Counted from the stretch's first letter, positions 16,676-25,882 are shown. The stretch: 64,000 bases of DNA from an uncultured Fulvivirga sp. (GCA_947500555.1 CANMSE010000005.1:1-64000); one strand, 5' to 3'. Numbers and translations: made by a program. Notes: generated by a model from the sequence alone, not told the origin.

Positions 16676-17137
16676 ATGAGAACATTGTATCTGGCAATTC
16701 TTTTAACTACATGCGTATTCACTGGTGCTTTTGCGCAGTCAACAGAATATACCCAGAAGAAAGCTGAAAAGCTTTTGAAACCCTCACCTTTTGAGCAAAT
16801 CATGGCAGATGATATAAAACGTGAGCTGGTTTATGAAGATGAGCATGTAGTTGCCTTTGAACCATTAAGAAAACAAGCGTCAGTTCACCTCTTGATTGTT
16901 CCCAAAAAGCGAATAGCAACGATCAATGATATAGAAGAAGAAGATAGAGTGATTATGGCAAATATTTTCTATGCAGCGAAGAAGATCGCACAGCAATTAG
17001 GCGTTTCTGAAACGGGGTACCGATTATCAGTAAATACTAATGAAGATGCTGGTCAGTCAGTTTTTCACATCCATGTTCATTTCCTTGCCGGAATGAAATT
17101 GGGTCCGATGATGGACCAAACCTATAAAGAGAATTAA
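16676..17137 (+). CDS. HIT-family nucleotide hydrolase with a signal peptide
   Basis: A 153-residue protein whose residues ~40-150 form a HIT domain: FEQIMADDIKRELVYEDEHV, VHLLIVPKKRI and the histidine triad SVFHIHVHFLAG. HIT proteins cleave nucleoside phosphoramidates or dinucleotides. Unusually, the N-terminus is a clear signal peptide (hydrophobic core then GAFAQS), so the product is predicted to be exported, whereas Hint-type proteins are cytoplasmic. ATG 16676 lies three bases after the permease stop, so this extended start is real and translation is coupled. All three triad histidines are present. Confidence 0.9.
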   Translation: MRTLYLAILLTTCVFTGAFAQSTEYTQKKAEKLLKPSPFEQIMADDIKRELVYEDEHVVAFEPLRKQASVHLLIVPKKRIATINDIEEEDRVIMANIFYAAKKIAQQLGVSETGYRLSVNTNEDAGQSVFHIHVHFLAGMKLGPMMDQTYKEN

Positions 17138-17141
17138 CTTT

Positions 17142-17834
17142 TTACTGAGTTATAATTACCCCAAAAGAGATTTCCAACCCGGTAAAATCTAGTTTGGCGT
17201 CATTAAAGTTCACCTCCCTTGTGGTAAGAGGGCCAATTGAATTTCCACCTGTATAACTTCCGTTTAAAGGGAAATCGGCATCTCCGATAAAGTAATTCAC
17301 TTCAAAACTGAGGCCCCATTGTCTGGTTACGTAAATCACATATTCAGCACCAAAAAAATATCCAAGACCTAAACTACTATCAAAGTCAAAATCTGAATTA
17401 GCAACATCCCAACCCTCAAAGCTACGTATGGCTTTATCTATGTTACCATTCATTAATCGATTATCGAAGGTTTGAAAAGCAAATCCACCACCTTTTATTT
17501 TAAATTCCTGATTATCAGTAATATATTGAAGCACTAGCTCGAGGGGAACCAGCAAAGTAAAATTAGGGCCAACTATTGGGTCTTTAGAGTTTAGGTCACC
17601 CATATCCTTTACGTTCATCCCAGACATTCGGTATAATGAAAATCCTGTTTGTATAGCGACAAAATTACCCAAACCAAATCCGATACCTCTAATTGAAAAT
17701 GGACTAATGGGTGTCGAAAAATAACCGTTTTTGGGTAAAAAGTAAGAGAATGAAATGCCTACATCTTGCGCTGCGCTTTGTCTCGTTTGGGTTAGCATTA
17801 TTATAAGTAATAAAGCAAGAAGTATTTTTTTCAT
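17142..17834 (-). CDS. Predicted outer-membrane beta-barrel protein
   Basis: A 230-residue protein with a signal peptide ending near QSAAQ and alternating hydrophobic beta strands, finishing LDFTGLEISFGVIITQ, as in small outer-membrane barrels of Bacteroidota. No specific family is recognised. It is divergent from the amidohydrolase gene and convergent with the HIT gene (four-base gap). Confidence 0.7.
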   Translation of the reverse strand: MKKILLALLLIIMLTQTRQSAAQDVGISFSYFLPKNGYFSTPISPFSIRGIGFGLGNFVAIQTGFSLYRMSGMNVKDMGDLNSKDPIVGPNFTLLVPLELVLQYITDNQEFKIKGGGFAFQTFDNRLMNGNIDKAIRSFEGWDVANSDFDFDSSLGLGYFFGAEYVIYVTRQWGLSFEVNYFIGDADFPLNGSYTGGNSIGPLTTREVNFNDAKLDFTGLEISFGVIITQ

Positions 17835-17887
17835 TTGATTTATTTTTAATGGCTAAATTAACGGAATATTCAACCAATTATAAACCT

Positions 17888-19612
17888 ATGAATTTATATC
17901 GATTCTCATTGATTAGTCTTTTCACTATCTCTGTTTTTTGCTCTTGTAATCCAAGTGTTGAACCAGCCGATTTAGTATTAATAAATGGAACTATCTATAC
18001 AGCAAATAAGACTAATGATGTGATACAATCAGTTGGTGTTAAAGATGGTAGGATAACAGTATTAGGCACGAATGAGGCTGTTTCTGAATATGTTGGCAAA
18101 ACAACAAAGGTCATTGACCTGAATGGTATGGTGGCCACTCCAGGTCTAATTGAAGGTCACGGACATTTTATGGGCTTAGGGTTTAATGAGTTGAATTTAG
18201 ATCTATTGGACGTCACGAGCTATGATGAACTTGTTAAGAGAGTTGAGGCTGCCGCCAGAGATGCGGAACCGGGTGAGTGGATTAGAGGAAGAGGCTGGCA
18301 TCAAAGCAAATGGGATAATAGCAATGAAGAAATGATTAATGGGTTCCCTACTCATGAAAAACTAAGTGCCGTATCTCCTGACAATCCTGTTTATCTGAGT
18401 CATGCTAGTGGACATGCAGGGATGGCTAATGCAAAAGCTATGGAGATTTCAGGTGTTTTACCTCTGTCTACAGAATCACTTTCTGAAATAGAGGTTGAAG
18501 GTGGAGAAATTATGCGCGATGAGTTGGGCAACCCTACAGGCATTTTTAATGAAAGAGCACAGATATTAGTTGCCAAGAATATTCCAGAAATCACACCACA
18601 ACAACAAGCCAAAGCATTGGATCTGGCTGTTCAGGCATGCTGGAGAAACGGTATAACAGGTTTTCATGATGCAGGCGTGGATAGGAAAACAATAGAATTT
18701 TTCAAAGCTTCTAAAGAACAGGAAAAACTGGGGGTGAGGTTGTATGTTATGCTTACCGGTTGGGATAAAGAGCTTCTAGAAGAGTGGTATAAAAGAGGTC
18801 CTCAAATTGATTCTATTGATAATTTGTTAACAATACGATCGGTAAAACTGAACTGTGATGGAGCGCTTGGATCACGAGGAGCATGGCTGCTAGAAGAATA
18901 TACAGACCGTGCGGGTCATTTTGGTCATGAAACACTGCCCATGGATTTTGTTTTAGAGACAGCAAAAAAAGGATTGACGAACGGGTTTCAAGTCTGTGCT
19001 CATGCCATCGGGGATCGGGCTAATAGAGAAATATTGGATAGGTATGAAACAGCGTTTAACGAATTTCCTGAAGCTGAGGATACCAGATTCAGAATTGAAC
19101 ATGCCCAACATTTACACCCTGATGATATCCCCAGGTTTGGTGAGTTGGGTGTCATTCCTGCTATGCAGGCAATCCATATGTCTTCGGACAGGCCGTGGGC
19201 AATTGATCGTTTAGGAGAACAGCGAATTGTAGAAGGTGCATATGTATGGCGATCATTAATGGATAGTGGTGCTATTATCGTCAATGGCACTGATGTTCCA
19301 GTAGAACCTATTAATCCAATTGCTTCATTTTATGCTAGTGTTTCCAGAAAAACGCTCAAGGGAACACCAGAAGATGGCTATGAACCTGGCCAAAAAATGA
19401 CCCGCGATGAAGCGTTAAAATCATATACGTGGAATGCGGCTTATGGGGCCTTCATGGAAAATGAAACAGGTTCTATAGAAGTTGGAAAACTTGCTGACTT
19501 CACGGTCTATAATAAGGATCTGATGCAAGTGCCTGAAAGTGAAATTTTGGATACTAAAATTGCCATGACCATAGTAAATGGAAATGTGGTCTATGAGAAT
19601 AGTGAGCTCTAA
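17888..19612 (+). CDS. YtcJ-like amidohydrolase, lipoprotein
   Basis: A 574-residue metal-dependent amidohydrolase. Motifs: LIEGHGHFMGLG (HxH of strand 1), HAIGDRANREIL, RIEHAQHLHPDDI and NGTDVPVEPINP (the conserved Asp), with the barrel flanked by small beta domains starting DLVLINGTIYTA. A lipobox-like VFCSC follows an N-terminal hydrophobic segment when ATG 17888 is used, placing it on the envelope; the outer ATG 17849 would bury this signal. The gene overlaps the D-threonine-aldolase-like gene by one base, so the pair may act together, for example on N-acylated D-amino acids, which is an inference. Confidence 0.88.
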   Translation: MNLYRFSLISLFTISVFCSCNPSVEPADLVLINGTIYTANKTNDVIQSVGVKDGRITVLGTNEAVSEYVGKTTKVIDLNGMVATPGLIEGHGHFMGLGFNELNLDLLDVTSYDELVKRVEAAARDAEPGEWIRGRGWHQSKWDNSNEEMINGFPTHEKLSAVSPDNPVYLSHASGHAGMANAKAMEISGVLPLSTESLSEIEVEGGEIMRDELGNPTGIFNERAQILVAKNIPEITPQQQAKALDLAVQACWRNGITGFHDAGVDRKTIEFFKASKEQEKLGVRLYVMLTGWDKELLEEWYKRGPQIDSIDNLLTIRSVKLNCDGALGSRGAWLLEEYTDRAGHFGHETLPMDFVLETAKKGLTNGFQVCAHAIGDRANREILDRYETAFNEFPEAEDTRFRIEHAQHLHPDDIPRFGELGVIPAMQAIHMSSDRPWAIDRLGEQRIVEGAYVWRSLMDSGAIIVNGTDVPVEPINPIASFYASVSRKTLKGTPEDGYEPGQKMTRDEALKSYTWNAAYGAFMENETGSIEVGKLADFTVYNKDLMQVPESEILDTKIAMTIVNGNVVYENSEL

Positions 19613-20718
19613 TGAAAGTAAAAATCCCAACACTACTTCTTGATGAGACCAAATGTCGACAAAACATTAGAATGATGGCCGATAAGGCCAGCGTAAATAA
19701 TCTCATTTTCAGACCTCACTTTAAGACTCATCAATCCCTCGAAATTGGTGAGTGGTACAAGCAAGAAGGAGTAGAAGCAATTACAGTAAGTTCGTTGGGG
19801 ATGGCAAAGTATTTTGCTGATGACGGTTGGCGGGAGATCACTGTAGCATTTCCATGTAATATCAATCAAATTGATATTATAAATGATTTGGCTGCAAGAA
19901 TACGCTTGAACATTTTGGTTGATAACAAAACAGTAGTTGAATTACTTGAAGCTCAATTGACTGCATCAATTAATGTTTACATAGAGATAGATGCCGGAGG
20001 AGGAAGAACTGGTTTGAACGTTTCGAATTTGACTCAAATTGAAAAATTACTTTATGATGTCAGGAATTCATCAAACCTGATTTTAAAAGGAATTTACAGT
20101 CATGCAGGTCATACTTATTACTGTAAAGGAATAGATGATATTAAAAAGACTGCTCAAAAGTCTTTAAATCAACTTACCGATTTAAAAAAAACTTTATGCT
20201 CTAGATTTGGGGAGTTAGAATTCTGTTATGGAGACACCCCTTCATGTAGTGTGTTGGAAAAATTTGATGGTATTGATGCTATAAGCCCAGGTAACTTTGT
20301 TTTCTATGATATCATGCAACTGGGTATAGGGTCCTGTCAAATTGACCAAGTAGCTTTGGCCATGGCTTGTCCGGTGGTGTCTATAGATAAAGATAGAGGA
20401 GAGGTTTGTATCTATGGAGGAGGTATTCATTTTTCAAAAGATGCAGTAGTTGAAGATGGAAAAGCTTCTTTTGGAATAGCTGCAACTGTCAGAAATAATA
20501 ACTGGGAAGTATTGACTGGATCAAGCGTTAGTAAGCTGTCTCAGGAACATGGGATCATAAAAGTGGATTATGATGAACTAGATAAAATTGATATTGGAGA
20601 TACACTGCTAGTACTTCCAATTCACTCTTGTTTGACCGCCCAATGTATAGGAGAGTACACTTTGTTCAATGGATCAACGTTAGAACATTACGCAAAAAAA
20701 AGCCTCAGTTTTAGCTGA
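19612..20718 (+). CDS. D-threonine aldolase family PLP enzyme
   Basis: A 368-residue fold-type III PLP enzyme. The N-terminal alanine-racemase-like barrel has TPTLLLDE and RPHFKTHQS with the PLP lysine, and YSHAGHTYYC; the C-terminal domain ends in LPIHSCLTAQ, the His and Cys that bind the divalent metal in D-threonine aldolase/D-serine dehydratase relatives. It cleaves D-3-hydroxy amino acids to glycine plus an aldehyde, or dehydrates D-serine; the choice is not visible. Translationally coupled to the amidohydrolase (TAATG overlap). Its last codons lie within the terminator of the opposite gene. Confidence 0.88.
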   Translation: MKVKIPTLLLDETKCRQNIRMMADKASVNNLIFRPHFKTHQSLEIGEWYKQEGVEAITVSSLGMAKYFADDGWREITVAFPCNINQIDIINDLAARIRLNILVDNKTVVELLEAQLTASINVYIEIDAGGGRTGLNVSNLTQIEKLLYDVRNSSNLILKGIYSHAGHTYYCKGIDDIKKTAQKSLNQLTDLKKTLCSRFGELEFCYGDTPSCSVLEKFDGIDAISPGNFVFYDIMQLGIGSCQIDQVALAMACPVVSIDKDRGEVCIYGGGIHFSKDAVVEDGKASFGIAATVRNNNWEVLTGSSVSKLSQEHGIIKVDYDELDKIDIGDTLLVLPIHSCLTAQCIGEYTLFNGSTLEHYAKKSLSFS

Positions 20719-20722
20719 GGCT
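20694..20722 (-). terminator. Rho-independent terminator of the TerB gene
   Basis: On the minus strand AGCCTCAG pairs with CTGAGGCT (20701-20708 with 20715-20722) and is followed by TTTTTTT (20694-20700). It lies nine bases past the TerB stop and overlaps the last codons and stop of the convergent aldolase gene. Confidence 0.8.
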
Positions 20723-20730
20723 GTGAAATT

Positions 20731-21126
20731 CTATTTCAAATATTTTTGGGCTTTCTTTTTGAGTGCTTCCCGATCAGATGTTATGGATGGGTCACTATAT
20801 ATTTTCGATGAGAGCTCGGCAATAACTCCGGTCTTATACCCGAGACGAGATGCAATGTCTTCGCAAAACACTATTTCGCTTTTGAAAACCTGACCGTCAA
20901 CCTTCATCATTTGAACAACATGATAAAGGTGTTCGAATTTTTGATCATCAGTTAATGTGCTGAGATCTCCAATTGGTTGAGTAGGATTCTTAAGCATTTC
21001 ATCAACTTCTTCTTTTGAAACCCCATTAGAGATGCCAATCATCCTGATTAATTTAGCTTCATTTTCAGCAACACTACTGTCGCTAGCAGCCAACTGAATT
21101 AATACATTTAATTGTTCCTTTATCAT
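20731..21126 (-). CDS. TerB-like protein
   Basis: A 131-residue helical protein with the TerB pattern: LIQLAASDSSVAENEAKLIR, then a second repeat VVQMMKVDGQVFKSEIVFCE, each with the acidic DG/S-x-ENE motif that can bind metal. Found widely outside tellurite resistance operons; its role in this genome is unknown. Cytoplasmic. Single gene with its own terminator; no other ter genes in the window. Confidence 0.83.
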   Translation of the reverse strand: MIKEQLNVLIQLAASDSSVAENEAKLIRMIGISNGVSKEEVDEMLKNPTQPIGDLSTLTDDQKFEHLYHVVQMMKVDGQVFKSEIVFCEDIASRLGYKTGVIAELSSKIYSDPSITSDREALKKKAQKYLK

Positions 21127-21254
21127 CTTATACTAATTTATTTCTCGCTATTTAAGTATTTTTAATTACGACCAATATAGTCAAAATTTTTGTTTGTCTG
21201 ATTGAAAAATAAAAAAATCAATGCTGATTTTCCTCAGTAAAGTAAAACTGAACT

Positions 21255-23612
21255 TCATTCATTTCTCAATGATTTTGCCGGGTTTGCTGTAGCCGCACGT
21301 AAAGCCTGGGTACTTACTATAAGTATTGCGAATATAATTGCTATAAGACCTGTAAGAGGAAATATCCACCAAGTAATCTCTGTTCTTAAAGGATACCTTT
21401 CTAAGTATTCATTAAGAAGATACCAGCCAATTGGGGTTGAGATAATGAATGAAATAAGTACAAGTCTGGTAAAGTCGAAGGACATCAGCCCTATCAAGCT
21501 CTGAACAGTTGCTCCCAGAACCTTCCGAATTCCGATTTCTTTAGTTCTTTGCTCTGCAGTATAGGCTGCAAGCCCAAATAGCCCCAGGCCTGTTATCACT
21601 ATAGTTAATATAGCAAAAATGTTTGCCAGCCTACTTGTAAGATTGATTGTGGTGAACTTACGCTGAAACTCTACATCCATAAAAGTATACTCAAAAGGAT
21701 AAGCCGGATTATATCTTTTGAATATGGTTTCAACAGTATTCAACGCTTGTTGTGTATCCCCCTTCAATCTTAATGTGATAGAACCACCCCAATCATCTAT
21801 TACCATGAACATAGGCTTCACCTGGTCATATACAGATCCCATAAGCACATTATCAATAACCCCGATAAGCTCTCTTTTTCTACCCCATAAATCAAGCTGT
21901 GCTCCAATTGGGTTTTCTAATCCCATGAGATCTAAGGCGGCTTTATTAATTATAATTGCCGAAGTATCACTTTTAAAATCTTTAGAAAAGTCTCGACCCA
22001 TAATCAGATCAATCCCCATAGTATGGCAATAGTCATAATTTGTCACAACCGTTGTGAATATCACTCTCAGATCATCAGGTTTTCCGGGCCATCCTAAAAA
22101 GTTATTTGAGTTGATCTGTGTGATTCGGCTATTCGAATATGTAACACCATCCACTGCACCTGATTGTAATAATTCAGCTTTTAAAGGATCATATTTTTTT
22201 TGTAATTCTTCTGTACGGCCAACAGATATTAGTTTTTCTTGATCATATCCTAAAGCACGACTCTTAGCCATTTTTATCTGCTGCATAATCACAATTGTCC
22301 CTATTATCAATATTATAGAAAACCCGAATTGCAATATGACCAAAACCTTTCTTGGCGTACTTCCACCCTTGCTGGTACTTACTTTCCCTTTTAAAACTTT
22401 GGCTGGTTTGAATGACGAAAGGTAAAAGGCTGGGTAACTTCCTGAAATTATACCGGTGATGAATATAATAGCAAATGAAAGTATCCAGAAGGAAGATGAT
22501 GTAAAGTCTATAAATAAATCCTTTTCAACAAGATTATTGTAAAACGGAAGAAGAACTAAGGCCATCAAAATAGCAAGGATGAATGCAATAGTGGATATGA
22601 AAACTGATTCTCCAATAAACTGAAAAATAAGTTCCATTCTGCCTGAGCCGACACTTTTACGGATACCTACTTCTCTCGCCCTATGCTCTGAACGAGCGGT
22701 GGCCAAATTCATAAAGTTTATGCAAGCAATGAAAATTATGAGAACCGCGATCACGGTAAATAATTGAACATAATCAGATCTACCACCTGTAGCAATACCA
22801 TTTTCAAAGGTAGAATGCAGTCTCCATTTTTCCATTGGGTGCAAAAAAAACTCTTTTTTGAAATCATTTTCACCATTTTCGGCAAGCATTCCTTTTACAT
22901 TTTCTTGTACTGATTGACGGTCTTTTCCAGTATCCAATTCAAGAAAGACCTGAAATGAAGAGTTCCCCCAATTATCTTTGTTATTTCTAACCCACTGTTG
23001 CGTTTGCTCACGAAGTTTCCAAGGAAGTAGAAATTCGAATTCGAAAGATGTATTACTCGGTATATCTTCAAGAATGCCGGTAACCGCAACTTCAGAATCA
23101 TTATCGATCTTTATAATCTTACCCAAAGGGTCTTCTTCTCCAAAAATTGATTTTGCTAGTGTCTCAGTCAAAACGATTGAAGCAGGAGCATCTAACACCT
23201 GCTTTTTATCACCAGCGATTAAAGGAAATTCAAACATTTCGAGAAATTCTTCGCTGACCCAGTAACCATCCATGTTCAACCTCTTTTCGCCAACTTGAAG
23301 AAGATGTTTTGATCCCCATCCTATAACACAGGTGTTTTTAATCTTTGTATCAGCGGTTTTCATCGCTTCATAGGTCGGAAGCGGTACAGATCTCCATGAG
23401 TTAACTTTACCATCGAATACTGAGTTGGTCCATACCTGGCTTATTTTGTTATACTTTGGTAAAAATGAGTTGTAAGATAATTCGTCATTTACCCAAAGTA
23501 AAATGAGTACAAAGCAGACAATCCCTATAGCAAGCCCGAAAATATTAATCAGAGAATAGACAGCATTTTTGTATAAACTTCGTATGGTAATAAGAAAATA
23601 GTTTTTAAGCAT
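21255..23612 (-). CDS. MacB/FtsX-type ABC transporter permease
   Basis: A 785-residue inner-membrane protein with the duplicated FtsX architecture: one transmembrane helix (about 20-40), a MacB-type periplasmic domain, three helices around residues 285-400, a second helix and periplasmic domain, and three C-terminal helices containing EQRTKEIGIRKVLGATVQSL; the first half has the matching EHRAREVGIRKSVGSGR. Such duplicated permeases are numerous in Bacteroidota and usually pair with an ATPase, which is not adjacent here. Divergent from the DUF2807 gene. Substrate unknown. Confidence 0.9.
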   Translation of the reverse strand: MLKNYFLITIRSLYKNAVYSLINIFGLAIGIVCFVLILLWVNDELSYNSFLPKYNKISQVWTNSVFDGKVNSWRSVPLPTYEAMKTADTKIKNTCVIGWGSKHLLQVGEKRLNMDGYWVSEEFLEMFEFPLIAGDKKQVLDAPASIVLTETLAKSIFGEEDPLGKIIKIDNDSEVAVTGILEDIPSNTSFEFEFLLPWKLREQTQQWVRNNKDNWGNSSFQVFLELDTGKDRQSVQENVKGMLAENGENDFKKEFFLHPMEKWRLHSTFENGIATGGRSDYVQLFTVIAVLIIFIACINFMNLATARSEHRAREVGIRKSVGSGRMELIFQFIGESVFISTIAFILAILMALVLLPFYNNLVEKDLFIDFTSSSFWILSFAIIFITGIISGSYPAFYLSSFKPAKVLKGKVSTSKGGSTPRKVLVILQFGFSIILIIGTIVIMQQIKMAKSRALGYDQEKLISVGRTEELQKKYDPLKAELLQSGAVDGVTYSNSRITQINSNNFLGWPGKPDDLRVIFTTVVTNYDYCHTMGIDLIMGRDFSKDFKSDTSAIIINKAALDLMGLENPIGAQLDLWGRKRELIGVIDNVLMGSVYDQVKPMFMVIDDWGGSITLRLKGDTQQALNTVETIFKRYNPAYPFEYTFMDVEFQRKFTTINLTSRLANIFAILTIVITGLGLFGLAAYTAEQRTKEIGIRKVLGATVQSLIGLMSFDFTRLVLISFIISTPIGWYLLNEYLERYPLRTEITWWIFPLTGLIAIIFAILIVSTQALRAATANPAKSLRNE

Positions 23613-23784
23613 TGTTGTGTTAGTTTTGAGTGACCCTTGTAAAGACTTGGTAGATACGGGTTAGTTGCACTAATTGTTATTTAAAAATAAAAATTAAATA
23701 TTGAATGGTACATATTAAAACCACCAGTGCAACCATTAATTATAATGTGAGTCTTTAGTCAAATTTGAATTGAAAAATAGTGAT

Positions 23785-24465
23785 ATGAAAAAGATAGGTT
23801 TCTTAATGTTTACAATGTTAATGTCAATTTGGACATTGGGGCAGGAGGTTGAGGATAGAAAACTAGATTCATTTGATGAGGTGCAGGTATCACAGGGTAT
23901 TGATGCTTATCTGGAAAAGGGAACAAAAGAATCAGTGAGGGTAGAAGTTAGGGGAATCCCCTTAGATGATGTACTGACTGAGGTATATGGAGATAGACTA
24001 AAGGTGCATTTATCTAGAAATAGATGGCGTGATTATTCAATAACTGTTCGTATCACTTATGTTGAACTGGAGCAGATTTCTGCAAGTAGTGCTGCCAATG
24101 TATTTGTGAAAAATATTCTTACCGGTGATCGGATGATTTTAGATGTCTCTAGCGCAGCAGATATTGAGGCCAAAGTTGATGTAAATGAACTTGAAGCCGA
24201 TGCCTCAAGCTCAGGAGATATTGAAGTGACAGGTAAGGCAAAGTATTTGGATGTTGATGTGAGTAGTGCTGGTGGAGTAGATGCTTATGATCTCGAGGCC
24301 GAGTTCGTTCGTGTAGATGCCAGTAGTGGTGCAGGTGCCAAAGTTTATGCCGTAAAAGAGATTGATGCAGAAGCTTCCAGTGGTGCTAGTGTTCGATATA
24401 GAGGTAATCCCCAAAAATCAAGGACTGATACCAGTAGTGGAGGATCTGTAAGAAAGTCTAACTAA
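23785..24465 (+). CDS. DUF2807 (GIN-domain) exported protein
   Basis: A 226-residue secreted protein. After the signal peptide (to WTLGQ) comes the DUF2807/head-GIN domain, with LDSFDEVQVSQGIDAYLEKG and then beta-helical repeats such as ISASSAANVFV, LDVSSAADIEAKVD, ADASSSGDIEV, VDVSSAGGVDA and EASSGASVRYRG. This ladder of DxSSA/G units is characteristic. The family is envelope-associated with unknown ligand. The longest frame begins at TTG 23770; ATG 23785 precedes a proper signal peptide. Confidence 0.9.
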   Translation: MKKIGFLMFTMLMSIWTLGQEVEDRKLDSFDEVQVSQGIDAYLEKGTKESVRVEVRGIPLDDVLTEVYGDRLKVHLSRNRWRDYSITVRITYVELEQISASSAANVFVKNILTGDRMILDVSSAADIEAKVDVNELEADASSSGDIEVTGKAKYLDVDVSSAGGVDAYDLEAEFVRVDASSGAGAKVYAVKEIDAEASSGASVRYRGNPQKSRTDTSSGGSVRKSN

Positions 24466-24491
24466 TTAATAATTCCCTAATGACAACGAAG

Positions 24492-24630
24492 AGGCTGTAT
24501 CAAAAGGATGGTTCTACAACTTACAAGTCATTCTGACGAAGGAAGAATCTCACTCAGTTTTTGAATAACACGCTTTCAGCTTAGTGAGATCCTTCATTAA
24601 TTCAGGATGACCACCCTTTTGAGACAGCCT
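24492..24630. repeat. 139 bp long-inverted-repeat (MITE-like) element
   Basis: The ends AGGCTGTATCAAAAGGATGG and the complement of CCACCCTTTTGAGACAGCCT match at 18 of 20 positions. Inside, GTCATTCTGACGAAGGAAG and GAATCTCACT return as AGTGAGATCCTTC and TCAGGATGAC, so the whole element can fold on itself. It is non-coding and sits between the DUF2807 and DUF2062 genes. The GTCATTCTGA core is shared in style with the elements at 3036, 4384 and 54862. Confidence 0.75.
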
Positions 24631-24645
24631 ATTTTTTTAACTTTG
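24617..24645 (+). promoter_or_regulatory. Candidate promoter of the DUF2062 gene
   Basis: TTTTG (24617-24621) as -33 and TAACTTTG (24638-24645), a perfect -7 element, with 16 bases between and the ATG 17 bases on. The -33 part lies inside the terminal inverted repeat of the 139 bp element. Confidence 0.5.
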
Positions 24646-24661
24646 CCAGATAATAAAATTC

Positions 24662-25141
24662 ATGGTAAGGTCATTTCGCACAAAATTTGAGGGGAAAGTT
24701 TTAAAACCCTTGTTGTCTTTTCTTAAACAGGGGATAACTCCAACTAAATTGGCACTTTCAATAAGTCTGGGCTTAGTATTTGGCCTGTTTCCTATCGTAG
24801 GAGTTACCACATTACTATGTCTGGCTATTTCATTTGTTTTCAAGCTAAATCTTGCAGCAATCCAATTAGTAAATTACTTAGTCTATCCTTTACAACTGAT
24901 TTTACTAATACCCCTTATTAAATTGGGTTCAGTATTTGCCAATGTTAATCCTATACCATATTCAATAACAGAATTACTGGAGATTGCCAATGAGGATTTT
25001 TTCAGAGCATTTGAAATGCTTTGGTTTGCACACCTTTTAGGAATAGTGGCTTGGGCAATTACCATTCTGCCTTTGGGTTTCATTGTATTTCTTATATTAA
25101 AGCATGTCTTTTTGAGGCTTAATAAAGTTAACCACTTATAA
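24662..25141 (+). CDS. DUF2062 membrane protein
   Basis: A 159-residue inner-membrane protein. The DUF2062 signature is visible in TPTKLALSISLGLVFGLFPI followed by TTLLCLAISFVFKLN and NYLVYPLQLILLIP, then two more C-terminal helices. The family is small and of unknown function, sometimes fused to glycosyltransferases. It stands alone, with a candidate promoter partly supplied by the preceding repeat. Confidence 0.87.
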   Translation: MVRSFRTKFEGKVLKPLLSFLKQGITPTKLALSISLGLVFGLFPIVGVTTLLCLAISFVFKLNLAAIQLVNYLVYPLQLILLIPLIKLGSVFANVNPIPYSITELLEIANEDFFRAFEMLWFAHLLGIVAWAITILPLGFIVFLILKHVFLRLNKVNHL

Positions 25142-25199
25142 ACTCGATTAAATAATACTCATCAGGCCAAGTTACTTTTGACTGACCTAGTCGAGTCTT

Positions 25200-25847
25200 T
25201 TACCTAGTCAGGAGTTGAAGTAATTCATCAGGATGATGCACCATAAAATCAGGTTTATATTCTTCAAGAATATCTGTCGTGTGAAATCCCCAACTAACAC
25301 TTACAATAGGTAAATTACACTTTTTAGCAGCTTCAATATCACGTGTTTCATCACCTATTAATAACGTTTTAGACGGATCGAGACTGTTCTTTTTTATTAG
25401 GTATTTTATGTTTGCCTGCTTTTTAAATAACCCTATACCTGTTGAATAATAATGTACATGATCTACAAGTTTATGTTGTTCCATAAAGGTCATCGTATTG
25501 TTTTTTGAATTTGATGTAACAATGCCGATTTTATAGTTTTTGGAAAGTGATCTAAGAACTTCTGAAATCCCTTTGATAGGTTCTAATTCCTTAATTTGAA
25601 GTGAAAGTTTTTTTCTAAAGCCAGCAGCGACAAGGGGTAATTTTATTAAAGAAATACCAATGGCTTTTAGAGCTTGTTGGGTTGGTAGGCTTCTATAAAG
25701 AGCTAATTCATTAGCGTTGTTTATTTTTTTATAGTGATATTTTGTTGAAAGCCCATTAGAGATTTTCACCCCTAACCTAAGAGTATTCGCAACGGTGCCG
25801 TCAAAATCGAATATTAGGGTTTCTATATGATCGAGAGATTGAGTCAA
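25200..25847 (-). CDS. HAD-superfamily phosphatase (phosphoglycolate-phosphatase-like)
   Basis: A 215-residue cytoplasmic hydrolase. HAD motif I is FDFDGTVANT (nucleophile and acid/base Asp), motif II IVTSNSKN, motif III lysine near FKKQAN, motif IV LLIGDETRDIEAAKK. A helical cap of subclass C1 lies between motifs I and II. Similar to Gph-like enzymes; the substrate is unknown. Starts 35 bases after the kinase gene stop in the same direction. Confidence 0.88.
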   Translation of the reverse strand: MTQSLDHIETLIFDFDGTVANTLRLGVKISNGLSTKYHYKKINNANELALYRSLPTQQALKAIGISLIKLPLVAAGFRKKLSLQIKELEPIKGISEVLRSLSKNYKIGIVTSNSKNNTMTFMEQHKLVDHVHYYSTGIGLFKKQANIKYLIKKNSLDPSKTLLIGDETRDIEAAKKCNLPIVSVSWGFHTTDILEEYKPDFMVHHPDELLQLLTR

Positions 25848-25882
25848 GACCTTTGATCTACTTAATTAAAGCCTAAAGTAGC

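Noticed and set aside
20731..21126. Tellurite resistance locus
   Set aside because: Only a single TerB-like gene is present, without TerC, TerD or other ter genes.
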